Below, piece by piece: positions 1 to 12,454 of a DNA stretch of 64,000 bases (the first letter of the stretch is position 1; each line of letters starts with the position of its first letter). A program made the translations under genes and the position numbers. This DNA comes from Perilla frutescens (taxonomy: Eukaryota; Streptophyta; Magnoliopsida; Lamiales; Lamiaceae). The notes below the pieces were generated by a model that saw only the letters and a list, made by a program, of their open reading frames with translations, had not been told where the DNA came from and did no database searches. The stretch is taken from the NCBI GenBank assembly GCA_026008535.1, contig BRKX01000011.1, forward strand, positions 16,748,001-16,812,000. Reading direction: 5' to 3'.

Positions 1-7
1 TAGTTAG

Positions 8-132
8 GGTTCATCCTATATACCCAATTAGGGTATATAATTATTTTTTTTTCTAAATAATAAGTTATTCATCAGAAAATGAAATTTATTATTGAAAAGT
101 TAATTATATACCCTAATTGGGTAGGATGAACC
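8..132. repeat. Hairpin-like inverted repeat, MITE remnant
   Basis: The left arm starts GGTTCATCCTATATACCC and the right arm is its reverse complement (ends GGGTAGGATGAACC), with a 4-base indel and a loop of about 50 bases. The sequence following the right arm (about 110-190) recurs at about 2345-2430 inside another small element, so both belong to one repeat family. No coding content. Confidence 0.6.
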
Positions 133-632
133 ATAAATAATAATTGTAGAATTAAAATAAAGCATAATAAATTAGAATTGAATTAAAACATCTAATAAAA
201 ATTAATAAAATTTAATTGTGTAGCAGTTGATTTCATCCGATCAATTCCCTACAAATATTTCTTTTTACAATTTGCAATCCCCAAGGGCAAAAATTGGTTG
301 ATTAATTTCTTAATTACGTGACAATCATCCGTAAATACAATCTGATCGTGATGTTACACAATATTAATTAAGCAGTAGACGAAATTCTCAACGTATTATA
401 TACAGATTTTTAAAAATATATAGTGCATCTCTAATTGAAACGATACTGAAAATAAAATAATATGAACAGACTCAAGTATCTTATATACACTCAAAATATT
501 ACACAACCGAAAATTCTTCAAACCGCACAAAACCATGCATTGATACAAAAGAAAACCAAATGAAATATCTTCCACATCCAACTATTTCATAATTCATACA
601 ATTCCTGTGTAGCTTCCTAGCAGTTAATTTTA

Positions 633-727
633 TACTGCCTCCGTCCCAATAGCAAAGTCCCCATTTTTATTATTTACTCTCTCTATTTTAATAGAAAGTG
701 AACCTTGCTATTGGGACGGAGGTAGTA
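633..727. mobile_element. Stowaway-type MITE
   Basis: A short element of about 91 bases runs from 635 to 725. Its inverted termini are CTGCCTCCGTCCCAATAGCA and the matching end TGCTATTGGGACGGAGGTAG. A TA dinucleotide on each side is the expected Tc1/mariner-type target duplication. The CCTCCGTCCC terminus is the hallmark of plant Stowaway elements. No coding capacity. Confidence 0.85.
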
Positions 728-1026
728 TTTAATTAATTTCATCACTATGCAGCTAATCTATATATACATATTGATAGAACAAAATACAAAAAAATGGAAC
801 ACAGAATGAAAATGAAGCAAGAATTTCCTGACCCCTCAGCCACGCTAAAAAAAAAGACAAAAAAAAAAAACTCGAAAAGAAATGAAAAATACATACAGAT
901 ACATTAATGAATGAAATGAAGAAACCCTTTGATAGATCAAATCTAACTTGTTTTCTGAGTCGATGAATTGAATCAATCAGCCATATATTTCTAACTAAAT
1001 ATCGGTCTTTTCGAGTTTTCGGGTAG

Positions 1027-1395
1027 CTAAAAGAGGGGCATATGATGACCAAACGTGTTGATTTGAGAATTAGACCTGAATTGATGTAGAGGGAATTCGT
1101 TAATGTTCATATCATGCACAAAATTACCATCTCCAAGAAAACTGAGGAATGCATTTGGATTATTATCTGTCTTCTTCTTTTTTTGGCCTTTCTTCAACGT
1201 GTGTCCACTGCTCTTTCCTGTTAGTCTCTGTACGAGCGATCTGAAGTTTTCGACGTCGGTTTTGATGATCTCCGGTGCAACTATGTGAATTATGCGTATC
1301 TTCGGCTTTTCTTTGGAGATGGTGTGAGAATTTTTGTGAATCACCAGCTTAGACCGACCTAACAACGTCTGATGATCACATGAATGTGTCTTCAT
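1027..1395 (-). CDS. VQ-motif protein, 122 aa
   Basis: This is a small intronless gene for a VQ protein, a plant family of nuclear cofactors that mostly bind WRKY transcription factors and modulate defence, growth and stress responses. The hallmark FxxxVQxLTG is present at about residues 53-62 as FRSLVQRLTG, followed by KSSG. It is preceded by a KPKIRIIHIVAPEIIKTD block (about residues 30-47), typical of the small VQ proteins that carry an (I/V)(I/V)HIxAPxIIKTD stretch before the motif. A lysine-rich segment (about 69-76) could act as a nuclear signal. The C-terminal part is unremarkable. The ATG at 1395 is the only reasonable start. The family call rests on the motif; the exact orthologue is not assignable by eye. 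It is one of two genes here that look intact. Confidence 0.93.
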   Translation of the reverse strand: MKTHSCDHQTLLGRSKLVIHKNSHTISKEKPKIRIIHIVAPEIIKTDVENFRSLVQRLTGKSSGHTLKKGQKKKKTDNNPNAFLSFLGDGNFVHDMNINEFPLHQFRSNSQINTFGHHMPLF

Positions 1396-1500
1396 GATCT
1401 CCCTTTATTGTCTGTATGTGACTATGAGAGAGAGAGAGAGAGAGGATTGTGTAGTTACATATATATGTTGGTGAAGACGTGATTGAACATGATTTATATG
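1396..1500 (-). promoter_or_regulatory. Upstream/5' UTR region of the VQ gene
   Basis: Directly upstream of the VQ start lies a GA/CT dinucleotide tract (about 1424-1443), which reads as a pyrimidine-rich leader on the coding strand. An ATATATATG stretch near 1460 could serve as a TATA-type element. CT-rich leaders are common in plant 5' UTRs. The assignment is positional. Confidence 0.35.
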
Positions 1501-1699
1501 GATACGTTTGGCTTTTGGAAGTGATGATCAGATGGATGTATATTGTATATATATGCTTGCATTGTGTGGTAGGTCACTATGTATAATGTATGTCAATGCT
1601 TCTCTCTCATTAAAATTTAAAACCTTAATTAGGAATTAGGAATTGCTTTGTTCTAATTTAATATAGTAACTGAACTTCAAATTCCACACGTATGAAATT

Positions 1700-1703
<4 letters not shown>

Positions 1704-1737
<34 letters not shown>
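1704..1737. repeat. (TA)n microsatellite
   Basis: An uninterrupted TA run of about 34 bases lies in the AT-rich spacer upstream of the VQ gene. Confidence 0.95.
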
Positions 1738-1739
<2 letters not shown>

Positions 1740-2097
1740 TACGTGCCGATGATGGTGTATGCCTTGCATTTTACTTCTTATATATTAAGAAATAAAATTG
1801 TCAACGCTTATCAAAATTTCAATCACCTGTATTGGCTGTAGGTTTTTCAGTACCTTAAATAATTAATTCGCAGTTTTGCCGACTACATTAATTTGGTAAA
1901 TTAATCTCTTGCTTACTTCACCTATGATCGTGTTCAAGTTAAGTATATATATATACGTGTGTGTAGAAATAAATAAATTCTCAGTTCATTATGTAGATCT
2001 TGATTTGTTACCCATGCACTAGGTGAAGAGTATATTGTTTTACAATCAGTTTTTTTTTTTCCTTTTTTCTTTTTTGTATTTCATTACTATATATGGT

Positions 2098-2513
2098 CGT
2101 CAACCATGGGATAAAATCCTCTAGTCCACTTTTCATGTCCCACTATTGTGTTCCACTATGAAATTTAATATTTTAAAAATGTTTATTACAAAATTAAATT
2201 TTATTATAGTATTACAAATTATAATCAACATTTATTGTTAAAAATTAAATTTTTTATAAATTATATACACTATTTTTGGAATAATCAACCATATAAATCA
2301 ATTATATTAACCAAAAACTAAGAAATAAATATTAAAAAATAAATATAAATCCTAATTGGGTGGAATGAACCCTAAATAATAATTCTAAAATTAATCTAAG
2401 CCATAACAAATTGAAATTGAAGAAAAAATCGACGAAAATCGAATAAAAATCAAAATAAAACACGAAATGGGATAGAGAAAAGTGGGACAGAGGATTTCAT
2501 TTGCGTCAACCAT
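2098..2513. mobile_element. Mutator-type MITE with 10-bp target duplication
   Basis: The element occupies 2108-2503 (396 bases) and is flanked by a perfect 10-base direct repeat, CGTCAACCAT, at 2098-2107 and 2504-2513. The ends form imperfect inverted repeats containing AAATCCTCTaGTCCcACTTTTC. A 9-10-base target duplication with inverted termini and no ORF indicates a non-autonomous Mutator-like element. Its interior at 2345-2430 shares sequence with positions 110-190. Confidence 0.8.
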
Positions 2514-2846
2514 ACGTACTCTTTTATATATTTCATATCAGAAGTCAATTAATTGAAGTTAAGACAACTTGTGTGGTAGAGAGGGTGTGGAGGATTCAGA
2601 ATTTGCTTTGAATTTTCACACAGTTGACTTCGGTATAAAGAATTTAGGTTAATATAATGGGGTTAAAAAAAACAAAATTATTGTCGTTGTTTACACGTTT
2701 GTTGTGTTGGTTCAAGCTAGAATAGATAAGAACTAACTATCACTCAGTAAAATAATAAATAAAGCCTTAACCAATCTTTGTTAATGCAAATTTCAGTCAA
2801 AATGAAAGTTTAGATTGCAAAGTATTTCAGTCAAATACCCAATTGT

Positions 2847-3105
2847 TCCCTCCGTTTTGTATGTTAATTTGTTGTTTTAAGATTTTAGTCTAGAATTAAT
2901 GATTAATTTTTTGGACTAATAAATCCCTTTCTTTTATATCATATAAACTATATTTACTTATATTTTCCTAAAAAGTTAACAAAATTTTCTATCTCCATAT
3001 ATTTATAAGGTTAAAATTAGAATAGAGAGTGTGAATATATATAAAACAACAAATATTTTAACACAAAATAAAATTATTAAAACAACAAATATATAGAAAT
3101 TGGGC
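2847..3105. mobile_element. Degenerate Stowaway-like MITE
   Basis: The left end reads TCCCTCCGTTTTGTATGTTAA and the right side contains TTAAAACAACAAATATATAG as the inverted counterpart. The interior (TTTAGTCTAGAATTAATGATTAATTTTTTGGACTAATA and TATTTTCCTAAAAAGTT) matches the better-preserved element at 18850-19152. The right terminus has decayed, so its boundary is approximate. Confidence 0.6.
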
Positions 3106-4097
3106 GAGCATTAACTAAAATTTAAAAATTAAAAACTAAAAAGAAATGGCTCACTCATACATCCCTAATGTTTAATTTCCTCTAAGTAGGGTGAATTAAA
3201 CCTCTAAAGTATTTTTTTTATTCGTACAAAATAAGCTCTTAATGTTGGTAATTAATAACATATACATGCTCCTCCCAATTAACTATCCCACTCCGATTCA
3301 AAATATTTTTGTGACAAATTTTCTTATGTTTATTTTAATTTTATAGTCATACTTACTCCAATTTCTCTAATTAAAAAAAAAAACTTATATAGTTATATTA
3401 CTAAATATTATTAGGCTTCTATATATATATATATATCTTTTTTCTTAAAACAAATTCTATATAAGTAAATTTTTGGAAAAAAATTCAAAGAGATAAGTTT
3501 ATGGTCAAATTAGAATATTAATTTACGATATTCTAATAATAATAATAATAATAATATGCAAATTATTTTGATATCTTTTATTAACAAAATATCAAGAAAT
3601 GGGAGAAAACATGGTTAAATAGAAGAAAAGTTGATACAAAGATATTTTGGAGTGGTAATACTAGCAAGGGGCATTATTGTTACTAATTACTAAAATTAAG
3701 GGTTTATTGTTACTAATTACCTAAAAAACTTTAGTTTACTTGATTCTAAGGGCCGGGGAAACAATATATTAGAGGTGTATTTGACTCTTTTTTCAATACT
3801 AAAAACTAATAAACTCTAATTAGATAGAATGAATACTAATTAATATGTGTATAAAATGAAAATAAAAGATAAAAAAAAATAAAATCGAATAAATAAACTA
3901 ATAAACTTGATTGTGTTGCATGCAAAATATGTACAGCACGATTGCTGGCTCATCATTTCGTCCCATTTTATCCTAAGGAAACAAGCTGGCGGCATCCTAC
4001 AAAAATGTATATTTCGATCAATCAACACTATAAAAAAAGTCCATTATAGTGACGAAAATTAGCGTCGGGGCCGATACGGGTCGCCACTATCGACGGA

Positions 4098-5206
4098 AAT
4101 CACTACAAAAAAATCGCGTTTTAGCGATGGATTTTTCCGTCGTTAACTTATTGCCGAATTCGGTCGTGAAAAATAAAAAATATTAAAATTAACGACGGAA
4201 TGTTTCCGTCGTTAAAAAAAAAAAAAAAACAACCGAGCCACAGCTCAAGCCGAGCCGTGGAGCATGAATTAATTCAGGCGAAATCTGCGCTCCAGGAGTT
4301 TCGAACACGGGCCAATGGCCCTATGCCCTAAGGCTTTAATCAAGTAGGCTAGAAGGTATTTACATTAAAGGCTTTAATCAAGTAGGCTAGAAGGTATTTA
4401 CGTTAAAATATACAACTAGTATATATATACACACACAAAACCTATTTACATTGATTTTTTATTTCCAAATTAAATAATTATATAATATAAAGTCATAAAA
4501 ATTATTAAAATAAAAAATTATAAAAAAGTCATAAATTCGTAATTTAAATATAACAAAAGATATAATATATTAAAAATAATAAAAAAATAAAGATAATAAT
4601 ATAAAATAAATAAAAATATTAAAAAAAATTCATATTTATAATTGAAAAATAAAAAAATATTAAAAAATAATATAAAATATTAAAAAATTAAAAAATAATA
4701 TAAAATATTAATAAAATTAAAAAATAATATAAAACATTAAAAAAAACAAAATAAATCTGAAAAATAAAATAAATAAAAACTCAAAATTTTAAAAAAATTA
4801 ATTTCAAATTCGTAAATTAAGTATTAATTGGGAAATTAAAAATTTAAAAAAATAAAAATAAAAAAAATGGAAAAAAAAATAAAAAATTAATGACGGAATT
4901 ATTCCGTCGCTAGTCCATCGTTAAATTTAAAAAAATTAAAAAAATTAATTTCTAACGACGGATTTTTCCGTCTTTAACGTAGCGACGGAAAAATCCGTCG
5001 TTATATTAGATAAATAAAATTAAAAATATTAAATTCAATTTTTAACGACGGATTTTTTTCGTCGTTACGTTAAAGACGGAAAAATCCGTCATTAATCCGT
5101 CGGTAAACGTCTCATTCACAATCCGTCGTTAATTTGTCGTTAATCTAGCGACGGATTTTATTCAGTCGCTAAATCCGTCGTAAAATCGTGGTTTTTTGTA
5201 GTGAAT
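4098..5206. mobile_element. Nested CACTA element, AAT target duplication
   Basis: It runs 4101-5203 from CACTACAAAAAAATCGCGTT to AACCACGATTTTAC-complementary sequence ending TTTTTTGTAGTG, with AAT on both sides (4098-4100 and 5204-5206). The subterminal repeats centre on ACGGATTTTTCCGTCGTTA in direct and inverted copies. The middle is AT-rich and noncoding. The insertion interrupts the left subterminal array of the outer CACTA element, so it is the younger of the two. It carries a tRNA-like segment on the minus strand. Confidence 0.88.
4275..4406 (-). repeat. tRNA-like segment with a 38-bp tandem duplication
   Basis: Read on the minus strand, TAGCCTACTTG fits the Pol III A-box pattern and TGTTCGAAACTCC fits the B box with one deviation. 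The spacing is tRNA-like, as in tRNA-derived SINE heads. A 38-base unit starting AGGCTTTAATCAAG is repeated in tandem at 4331-4368 and 4369-4406, duplicating the A-box side. It lies inside the nested CACTA element. It is not a functional tRNA gene: no full cloverleaf was recognised. Confidence 0.5.
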
Positions 5207-5387
5207 AGCGACAGGAAATTTTGCGACGGGACTAGCGACGGGGTTCCCCGTAGCTAATTCTAGTGACGGGAAATACCGTAGCTATATTTTAAAATTTTAA
5301 TATATCATTATTTTTATAAATATAGCGACGGGGGTTCCCGTCGCTACAACTTAGCGACGGATATAGCGACGGGAACCCTCGTAGCTA

Positions 5388-7135
5388 ATTTTTTTAAATT
5401 TTATTTAATTATTCTTAAAATAATTAAATATGATTTCAATCTATTCTAATACAAATATTCTCCCTATTAAAATCATTTTTATATTTTTATTCATTTATTT
5501 TAATTTTTGAAAAAATAATATCGCAATATACATTTATTAATATCACATTTATTTTAATTTGTATTATTTCCTTATTAAATACAAATTTATACAAATTAGC
5601 TTTATTAGTATTCTTATAAATGAACTAATTAGTATATTATTATATATTTAAAAAATGTATTAAGTTTAACATAATATTTATTATAGTTACTACTACAAGA
5701 TTAATCAATTATACATTAACAAACTAAAATATAATATGAAAATATATATACATAATATAGTATATAATGGATTTTAATTTGTAATTATAAACTAAAGTAA
5801 TTTTTATTTTTTTTTATTTTTTTATTTAGTTTTTAAATTTAATTTAATTATTTTCAAAATAATTAAATATGATTTCAATCTATTCTAATATAAATATCCT
5901 CCCTATTAAAATCATTTTTATATTTTTATTCATTTATTTTAATTTTTGAAAAAATAATATCACAATTATACACATTTATTAATATCACATCTTTAAATTT
6001 GTATTATCTCCTTATTAAATACAAATTTATACAAATTAGCTTTATTAGTATTCTTATAAATAGACTAATTAGTATATTATTATATATTTAAAAAATGTAT
6101 TAAGTTTAATACAATATTTATTATGGTTACTACTACAAGATTGATCAATTATACATTAACAAACTAAAATATATTATAAAAATATATATACATAATATAG
6201 TATATAGTGGATTTTAATTTTTAATTATAAACTAAAGTAATTTTTAATTTTTTTAATTTTTTTTAATTTTTTATTTATTTTTTAAATTTTATTCAATTAT
6301 TTTTAAAATAATTAAGTATGATTTCAATATATTCTAATACAAATATTCTCCCTATTAAAATCATTTTTATATTTTTATTCATTTATTTTAGTTTTTGAAA
6401 AAATAATATTGCAATTATACACATTTATTAATATCACATCTTTAAATTTGTATTATTTCCTTATTAAATACAAATTTATACAAATTAGCTTCATTAGTAT
6501 TCTTATAAATAAACAAATTAGTATATTATTATATATTTAAAAAATGTATTAAGTTTAACATAATATTTATTATAGTTACTACTACAAGATTAATCAATTA
6601 TACATTAACAAACTAAAATATACTAAGAAAATATATATACATAATATAGTATATAATGGATTTTAATTTTTCATTACAAACTAAAGTAGTTTTTAATTTT
6701 TTTTAATTTTTTATTTATTTTTTAAATTTTATTTAATTATTTTGAAAATAATTAAATATGATTTCAATCTATTCTAATACAAATATTCTCCCTATTAAAA
6801 TCATTTTTATATTTGTATTCATTTATTTTAATTTTTGAAAAAATAATATCGCAATTATACACATTTATTAATATCACATCTTTAAATTTGTATTATTTCC
6901 TTATTAAATACAAATTTATACAAATTAGCTTTATTAGTATTCTTATAAATAAAATAATTAGTATATTATTATATATTTAAAAAATGTATTAAGTTTAACA
7001 TAATATTTATTATAGTTACTACTACAAGATTAATCAATGATACATTAACAAACTAAAATATACTATGAAAATATATACATAATATAGTATATAATGGATT
7101 TTAATTTTTAATTATAAACTAAAGTTATTTATTAT
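5388..7135. repeat. Four-copy ~440-bp tandem array inside the outer CACTA element
   Basis: The anchor TGATTTCAATCTATTCTAATA recurs (with small changes) at 5431, 5870, 6319 and 6759, giving periods of 439, 449 and 440. Each unit continues through ATATTCTCCCTATTAAAATCATTTTTATATTTTTATTCAT, TTTGAAAAAATAATAT and CTACTACAAGATTAATCAAT. Copies differ mainly by single bases and short A/T-run indels. No reading frame is conserved. The array looks like a small satellite seed amplified inside a transposon. Confidence 0.92.
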
Positions 7136-7539
7136 GTAAGTAAAAATAATTTAATTCATTATGATATTTAGCATGAAACACAAAGTAAGACTATTTAACC
7201 ACATTTTCACCATGATATATATATATATATAATTTTTAAAATAATTTAATTAAAAACTTCTATAATCTTTCTCCATATTAAATTTATAGTAGAGATATAA
7301 TTTTTGTATGCATGGATACTTAATAAATATCACCTTAAATTATAGCTCTTATATACAAATATATAATACAATATAATATCAATATTATATATATATATAT
7401 ATATATATTTGTGCACAAATAGATATAAATATATTAATAAGAATATAACATTTTTAATTTATAGAGATAAAGAAAAATAAATTATGAAAAATCGTATAAG
7501 TATATATATATTATTTAAACTATCAATATAACATCAATT

Positions 7540-7615
7540 GAACTTGCCCCAATGAATAAGTGCTTGGCCCTCCTTCTAGAAGGTCACAGGTTCGAATCCT
7601 CTTAGGTGCATATTA
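7540..7615 (+). repeat. tRNA-like (SINE-head-like) segment
   Basis: The stretch CCAATGAATAAGTGCTTGGCCC..., CCTTCTAGAAGGTC, CAGGTTCGAATCCTC resembles a tRNA D-arm, anticodon stem and T-arm in order. GGTTCGAATCC is a perfect Pol III B box. It sits in the right part of the outer CACTA element. No SINE 3' tail was recognised, so a tRNA-derived fragment is as likely as a SINE. Confidence 0.5.
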
Positions 7616-8333
7616 TACACAATTATTCTTGAAGGGCTTGGACGCGGGCCTTTCATCGGGTCGGGTCAGGGACTCATTCACGGGCCGGGCCAATCAATAA
7701 TTTTAAAATTTTAAATTATATCTTTAGCGACGGGCGTGCCACCGTCGCGCATGATTAGCGACGAGCAATTTAGCGACGGGGGTTTCCCGTCACTAATCCC
7801 GTTGCTAAACCCTGTAGGAAACCCCATTTGCGGGCTGGGCTAATCAATAATTTCAAATTTTTAAATTATAATTTTAGCGACGGACGAGCCACCATCGCGC
7901 ATGATTAGCGACGGGGGTTTCCCGTCACTAAACCCTGTAGAAAACCCCATCGCTAAATCGGAATTTTTTTGTAGTGCAAGTTTTTCAAATGAAATTAAAA
8001 TTAATTAATATATATATTATGAAGTAGATCAATTTACAATTACGAGTTACGTACAGTAGTTGGAACTCATAATTACTTATAACTAATGAATCAGATTAAT
8101 CGAACTACCACTTAAGATTTATTTACTTAATAAATTAAATTATAGCAGAGTCTTTTGGAACTTTAATTGGTTCACTTATGTTATTGGATGGACGATGTGT
8201 CTGCACTATTCCTTTAATTATTAAATAAAAGCCTTAAAATGCATTCCACATTTCGAAAAGACAAATATATATGTAGTTGTCTATGTGACTATTTTATGAG
8301 TTAAAATTTATAAGACAAGTCAATATTCATCAC

Positions 8334-8427
8334 TCATATTTAATGATATATATATATATATGTATGTATATGCAATTTTATCATATTTAATGATATATAT
8401 ATATATATGTATGTATATGCAATTTTA
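8334..8427. repeat. 47-bp tandem duplication
   Basis: A unit beginning TCATATTTAATG and containing a (TA)n run and TGTATGTATATGCAATTTTA is present twice, at 8334-8380 and 8381-8427, essentially identical. Confidence 0.9.
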
Positions 8428-8456
8428 TTCATATTTGATTGCATTTGAATTCAAAC

Positions 8457-8507
<51 letters not shown>
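8457..8507. repeat. (ATT)n microsatellite
   Basis: About 17 uninterrupted ATT/TTA units lie just upstream of the LINE remnant. Confidence 0.95.
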
Positions 8508-8639
8508 GACCAGTAAAACGGCGCAGGTTCGATATCTCACGCCTACTTTCTTTATTATTTTTTATTCATATTTTCTTTAATTTTTAATATTAATTTTTGC
8601 CAGGGTTCAATTCTTCACTAAATCATTGATTTATCTTTT

Positions 8640-9070
8640 TGTTTTCATACTTTTGAGGGCGTTGGATTTGCATTTCTGGCAGAGCTTCTGGCTGTTATTT
8701 TGGAATTGGAGTGGGCTCAAAATCGTCTCGCAGTCTGCAGGTGCCTTGGATTTTGAAAGGTAGATGGCGGCGGGTTTTGGATTTCATTAGAACAATTCTA
8801 TTTTTTGCATCTGATATTTATAACAATTCACTTTTGTGCATCTGATATTTATAGGGAAGGAAATAGTGCTGCTGATTTGTTAGCTTCTCTTAGTGTTCAA
8901 ATTGGTTTGTGGTTTTCAGATATTCCATGTATTGTTAACGTTGTTAGATAAGATTTTTGTGGCCTTAGTTATTTTCGATTTATTTAGAGATATACTTTTT
9001 TTTTCCATATGATTTTTCCCATAATGGATTTTCCATATGAGTTTTAACGAGGTTCCAATCCCTTGAATTA
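8640..9070 (+). pseudogene. LINE 3' end: RNase H-like domain remnant
   Basis: A plus-strand conceptual translation, with breaks, gives segments typical of the C-terminal RNase H-like (RVT_3) part of plant LINE/non-LTR polyproteins. FAFLAELLAVILELEW corresponds to the F.AE..A...AL.W block. REGNSAADLLASLS corresponds to the REGN.vAD.LA block, followed by a tryptophan and a terminal DFxGLxxFRF-like stretch. Between these blocks an in-frame stop and a short duplication (TTGCATCTGATATTTATA twice, around 8805-8860) disrupt the frame. Only the 3' end is preserved; no reverse transcriptase or endonuclease domain is nearby, consistent with 5' truncation. Confidence 0.7.
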
Positions 9071-12000
9071 TATATCAAGCTGTGATATCCGGAATTTTTA
9101 GGTTCTGTCACTTCTCTTTTCTTTTCTTTTTTAATAAAATTCATCAGGGTCTCATACAAAACTTTTTCATGAAAAATAATATTGCCCCAATTAAACGAGC
9201 TAAACATCACTTAATTTTTAAATTGGTGTAATATTATATATTTTTTATGCGTGGAATGCATTTCAAAGGTTCATTAATTAACAAGCTCTTTTCAAAAGTG
9301 CTGATGAAGAGGAACAATTTGATTGGTCTCTAGCTCATAATTATTTGATTTGAACACCTTTTTTTTTTCGCAAGACGTGATTGAATTTGACGCGAAAATA
9401 ATTATCTTCCACACTTGCAAGATTTAATCTTTAATGCCAATAAACTTGGAAAAGTGTAATATAATTTTTGAATTATCTTACCTAATTTTGGATTTAATGA
9501 TAATTCTAAAATAAAATAAAGTTCGTTATGCATATATGTGTGTGTGTGTGATCAATACTTTTGACAATAAATTTTTGTGTCAATCTACATGGAGAATCTC
9601 CATAATTTATTAAGGTTCATTACATTACTAAAATGCAGCATTCGGTGGAGCTGCGTAGCAATGCCTAGCTCGGCGGCGCTGATTAATGAGCGCATGACTT
9701 TTTCTTTTTTTTTTTCCCATCGGAAACAGACTCGCAACGGAAATTAAAGAAGAATGGCGTTGCGTCTAGCTCCAGCGACGGCGACCTCATGGAGACGCAG
9801 AAATAAATAGAAGAGGAGATATGAGAGTCTTGTTAAATTTCTTGTCATCTAGTTATGGAATTTTTTGTTTCGTTTCGTTCAAGGATAACGAGAAAAAGGA
9901 AGAGGGAGAGAGAGAGAGTCGTTGCACTAACTCAATTTATCAGTTATAAACTAATTATAACTGATATTCCAACCCCATGTCCCTAACCACCAATGGGCTT
10001 TTTTTTGCTTGTTGAGATTGGGATTTGTTTCAATAAAGCCTTCCTTTCGGATCCGTGATAGCCGACCGAGCAGCACGTAAAACATGAAAAATGAATAAAC
10101 AAGACAATCATATACTTGTAGAAGAAATTTACATCGTCAAATGTAAACAGAGTTAAATGTAATAAACAACAAATGCATGAAAAGTAAAAACAAAGAGAAT
10201 AAACTAGTATCACTAATTTTAGGAAGTCTAAAGATATTTATCATTTATACTTCTCTCACACCAAATAAATGAGATCATATCATCTTGGAAAGTGAATTAA
10301 AGGGTCTCATCTCTCTTTCAAAAGGATAAAGGCCAGAAAATGTTATCTAAAAAAAAAGATCAGAAAATGTGAAACAAACGAACAAACCACATTGCAAAGA
10401 TAGAAACTAAATATTACACGAGGCCATGAATGTCAAATCAATATTCACGACAGAAAAATCTATTGTGTCATGTTCCTCGTAAGCTAATATATTAAAACTA
10501 ACATTACCCAATATATAATAATTTATCTTAAAACTAAATGCAAAAATTAATTTTGAAAACATATAGTTATAGGGCGTCGTTCCCGTATTTCTACCAAAGT
10601 TTATCAAGAGATTCCATTTGAAATCAAACCAACAGTAGCAAAACATGGTAGTATTCCTTAATAATGTAAGGAATCAAACACGATCTTCAATTAGCATTTC
10701 TATTTAATCTTCCAATCAACCTTTAATATAACCCATAGATGTATTAAATGTCCCTCAAGATGAAAGTCTTTGATAAAAAAATTCTTATAAGAATAATTAA
10801 CTCCAAAAAGCTAAGAATTGATAAATGATTCTCATCGATAGTATGTATCTATAAACATCTAAAAAACCATTCAAATCAGATAAAGAAATAAAAAAGAAAG
10901 AAGAAGTAGTCCATATAATTAAGCTACTGTTAGATCGTAGTGTTGTATATATACACAAATTGTAAAGATCGTCTTCGAAATCTTCTAAAACCACAATCTT
11001 TCTAGACACAAACAATTAATATATTACATCTGTAATTAGTCGATCTAAAGTCTCCATTTTCATGTTCCCGATCACAATAACAAATTGAAGTCCAAAAATT
11101 TGATTGATAGTTTCATACTACTAAGTTTCTATCCAAATTAAAACTCACCAAACATTTTGTATGTTTATTACTTGACAAATAAAGATATTATTCTTTTAAA
11201 CTATCAAATTAGAAACACAAATATTTGTTTCCAGTTTGATATTCAAAGGAATGACAGTCTTCATTCATCATATAACAACCATAAAATATGTTGGCAAATC
11301 TCAAATTGAATATATGTTAATAGTAGGAAATTTTAATCAAAATGATGTGAACTTCAAATGTGTCATTGCTACCACAAAAATATGAAAATGAGCATTTTAT
11401 ACTCATTCCAGATGCAATACATAGGTTGTACGTGTATACAAATATTGGATTCTAAAAGAAATCGAAGATCACATTACAATCTGTATACAACATACTAACG
11501 ATAGAAAGTAGAATACCTTAATTATTCCTATAATTTCTTCTTCTTTTTCAAACTTTATCAAACTCAAATGTCTTGAAGAAGTTTATAGTCTATCTAAATC
11601 ATTCAGCAATTCTCTCTTAAAAGAGAATTGTCCTTATAAGAAAATTGATCAATGACTATGATTGAACTTAATTGTGAGACACTTTCACATATATTGGTCA
11701 TACAAAAAATTACATTGAAAAGATCAATAGAAATTCTAACCGAGTTCGTACTTAATAATTTACACATGAAAGAATACTATCATAGTTGATGGTCCTCACG
11801 ATAACTAAGATTCCAAATGAAGATTTGATAAAATTTGGAAGAAATGTAGGCGTGCACCTCTAGAACTATCTATAGGTTGACGTATTAATTTTTGTGTTAG
11901 TTTAAGTATAAGTTAACCAACAAATTATTCTGCCATGGATCTTGATAGGACCATTAATATAGACACGTGCAACAACTCAGCAGCTACTTTTAAATATAGT

Positions 12001-12240
12001 TTGGCCGATTATTAAAATTTTCTGTTCTTGCTCTTAATATCTCTTCTTCTTTTTTTTTTTTTTTACGTGGGAAGCTCTAAATATCTCTTATTTCTTCGTT
12101 TGTAAATGAGATGTTGGCCAAGTAAAAAATGCACCATAAATAAAGCTAAACTGCAGACACTCGACCACTCTACATGAGTAAAGATTACGATTTCCTACAC
12201 ATGCTTCAACTCTAACTAACTAAATAGATCCAAAATTTTT
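9071..12240. other. Gene-poor AT-rich interval
   Basis: No reading frame here has recognisable domains or gene-like composition. The few ORFs of 66-79 codons on the minus strand (around 9-11 kb) have AT-driven amino-acid content and no paralogue in the window. A G-box-like ACACGTG occurs near 11963 without an adjacent gene. The block around 10.2-11.8 kb may be a decayed noncoding retroelement interior, but no LTRs or primer-binding site were found. Confidence 0.5.
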
Positions 12241-12454
12241 CATGAAAATCAGCAGCATTGAATAAAAAAAAATTGGCATCAAATCAACATTTTGAAAAAA
12301 TGAAAGTTAAAACAATAATTGAAAGAATGTTCACCGTTAGTTTTTTTCCGTTCTCAAACAACAACTCTACGCCCATATCAAAAATTTCTGCAACAAAAAG
12401 GAAAAAACACAAACAGAGAAAGGGTGTGAAAAAAAATGCGCATGTATTGAGAGA

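Larger units (their letters stand above)
4023..7979. mobile_element. Non-autonomous CACTA element (outer), CAA target duplication
   Basis: The element starts CACTATAAAAAAAG at 4026 and ends TTTTTTTGTAGTG at 7976. CAA is duplicated at 4023-4025 and 7977-7979, the 3-base target duplication of CACTA/EnSpm elements. Subterminal regions hold many copies of GCGACGGG/CCCGTCGCTA in both orientations, the typical transposase-binding arrays. No transposase ORF is present. Inside are a second CACTA element (4101-5203), a four-copy tandem array and a tRNA-like stretch. Without the inner element it would be about 2.85 kb. Confidence 0.88.

Noticed and set aside
753..1052. 99-codon minus-strand ORF downstream of the VQ gene
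   Set aside because: Overlaps the 3' end of the VQ gene in another frame and has AT-driven composition.
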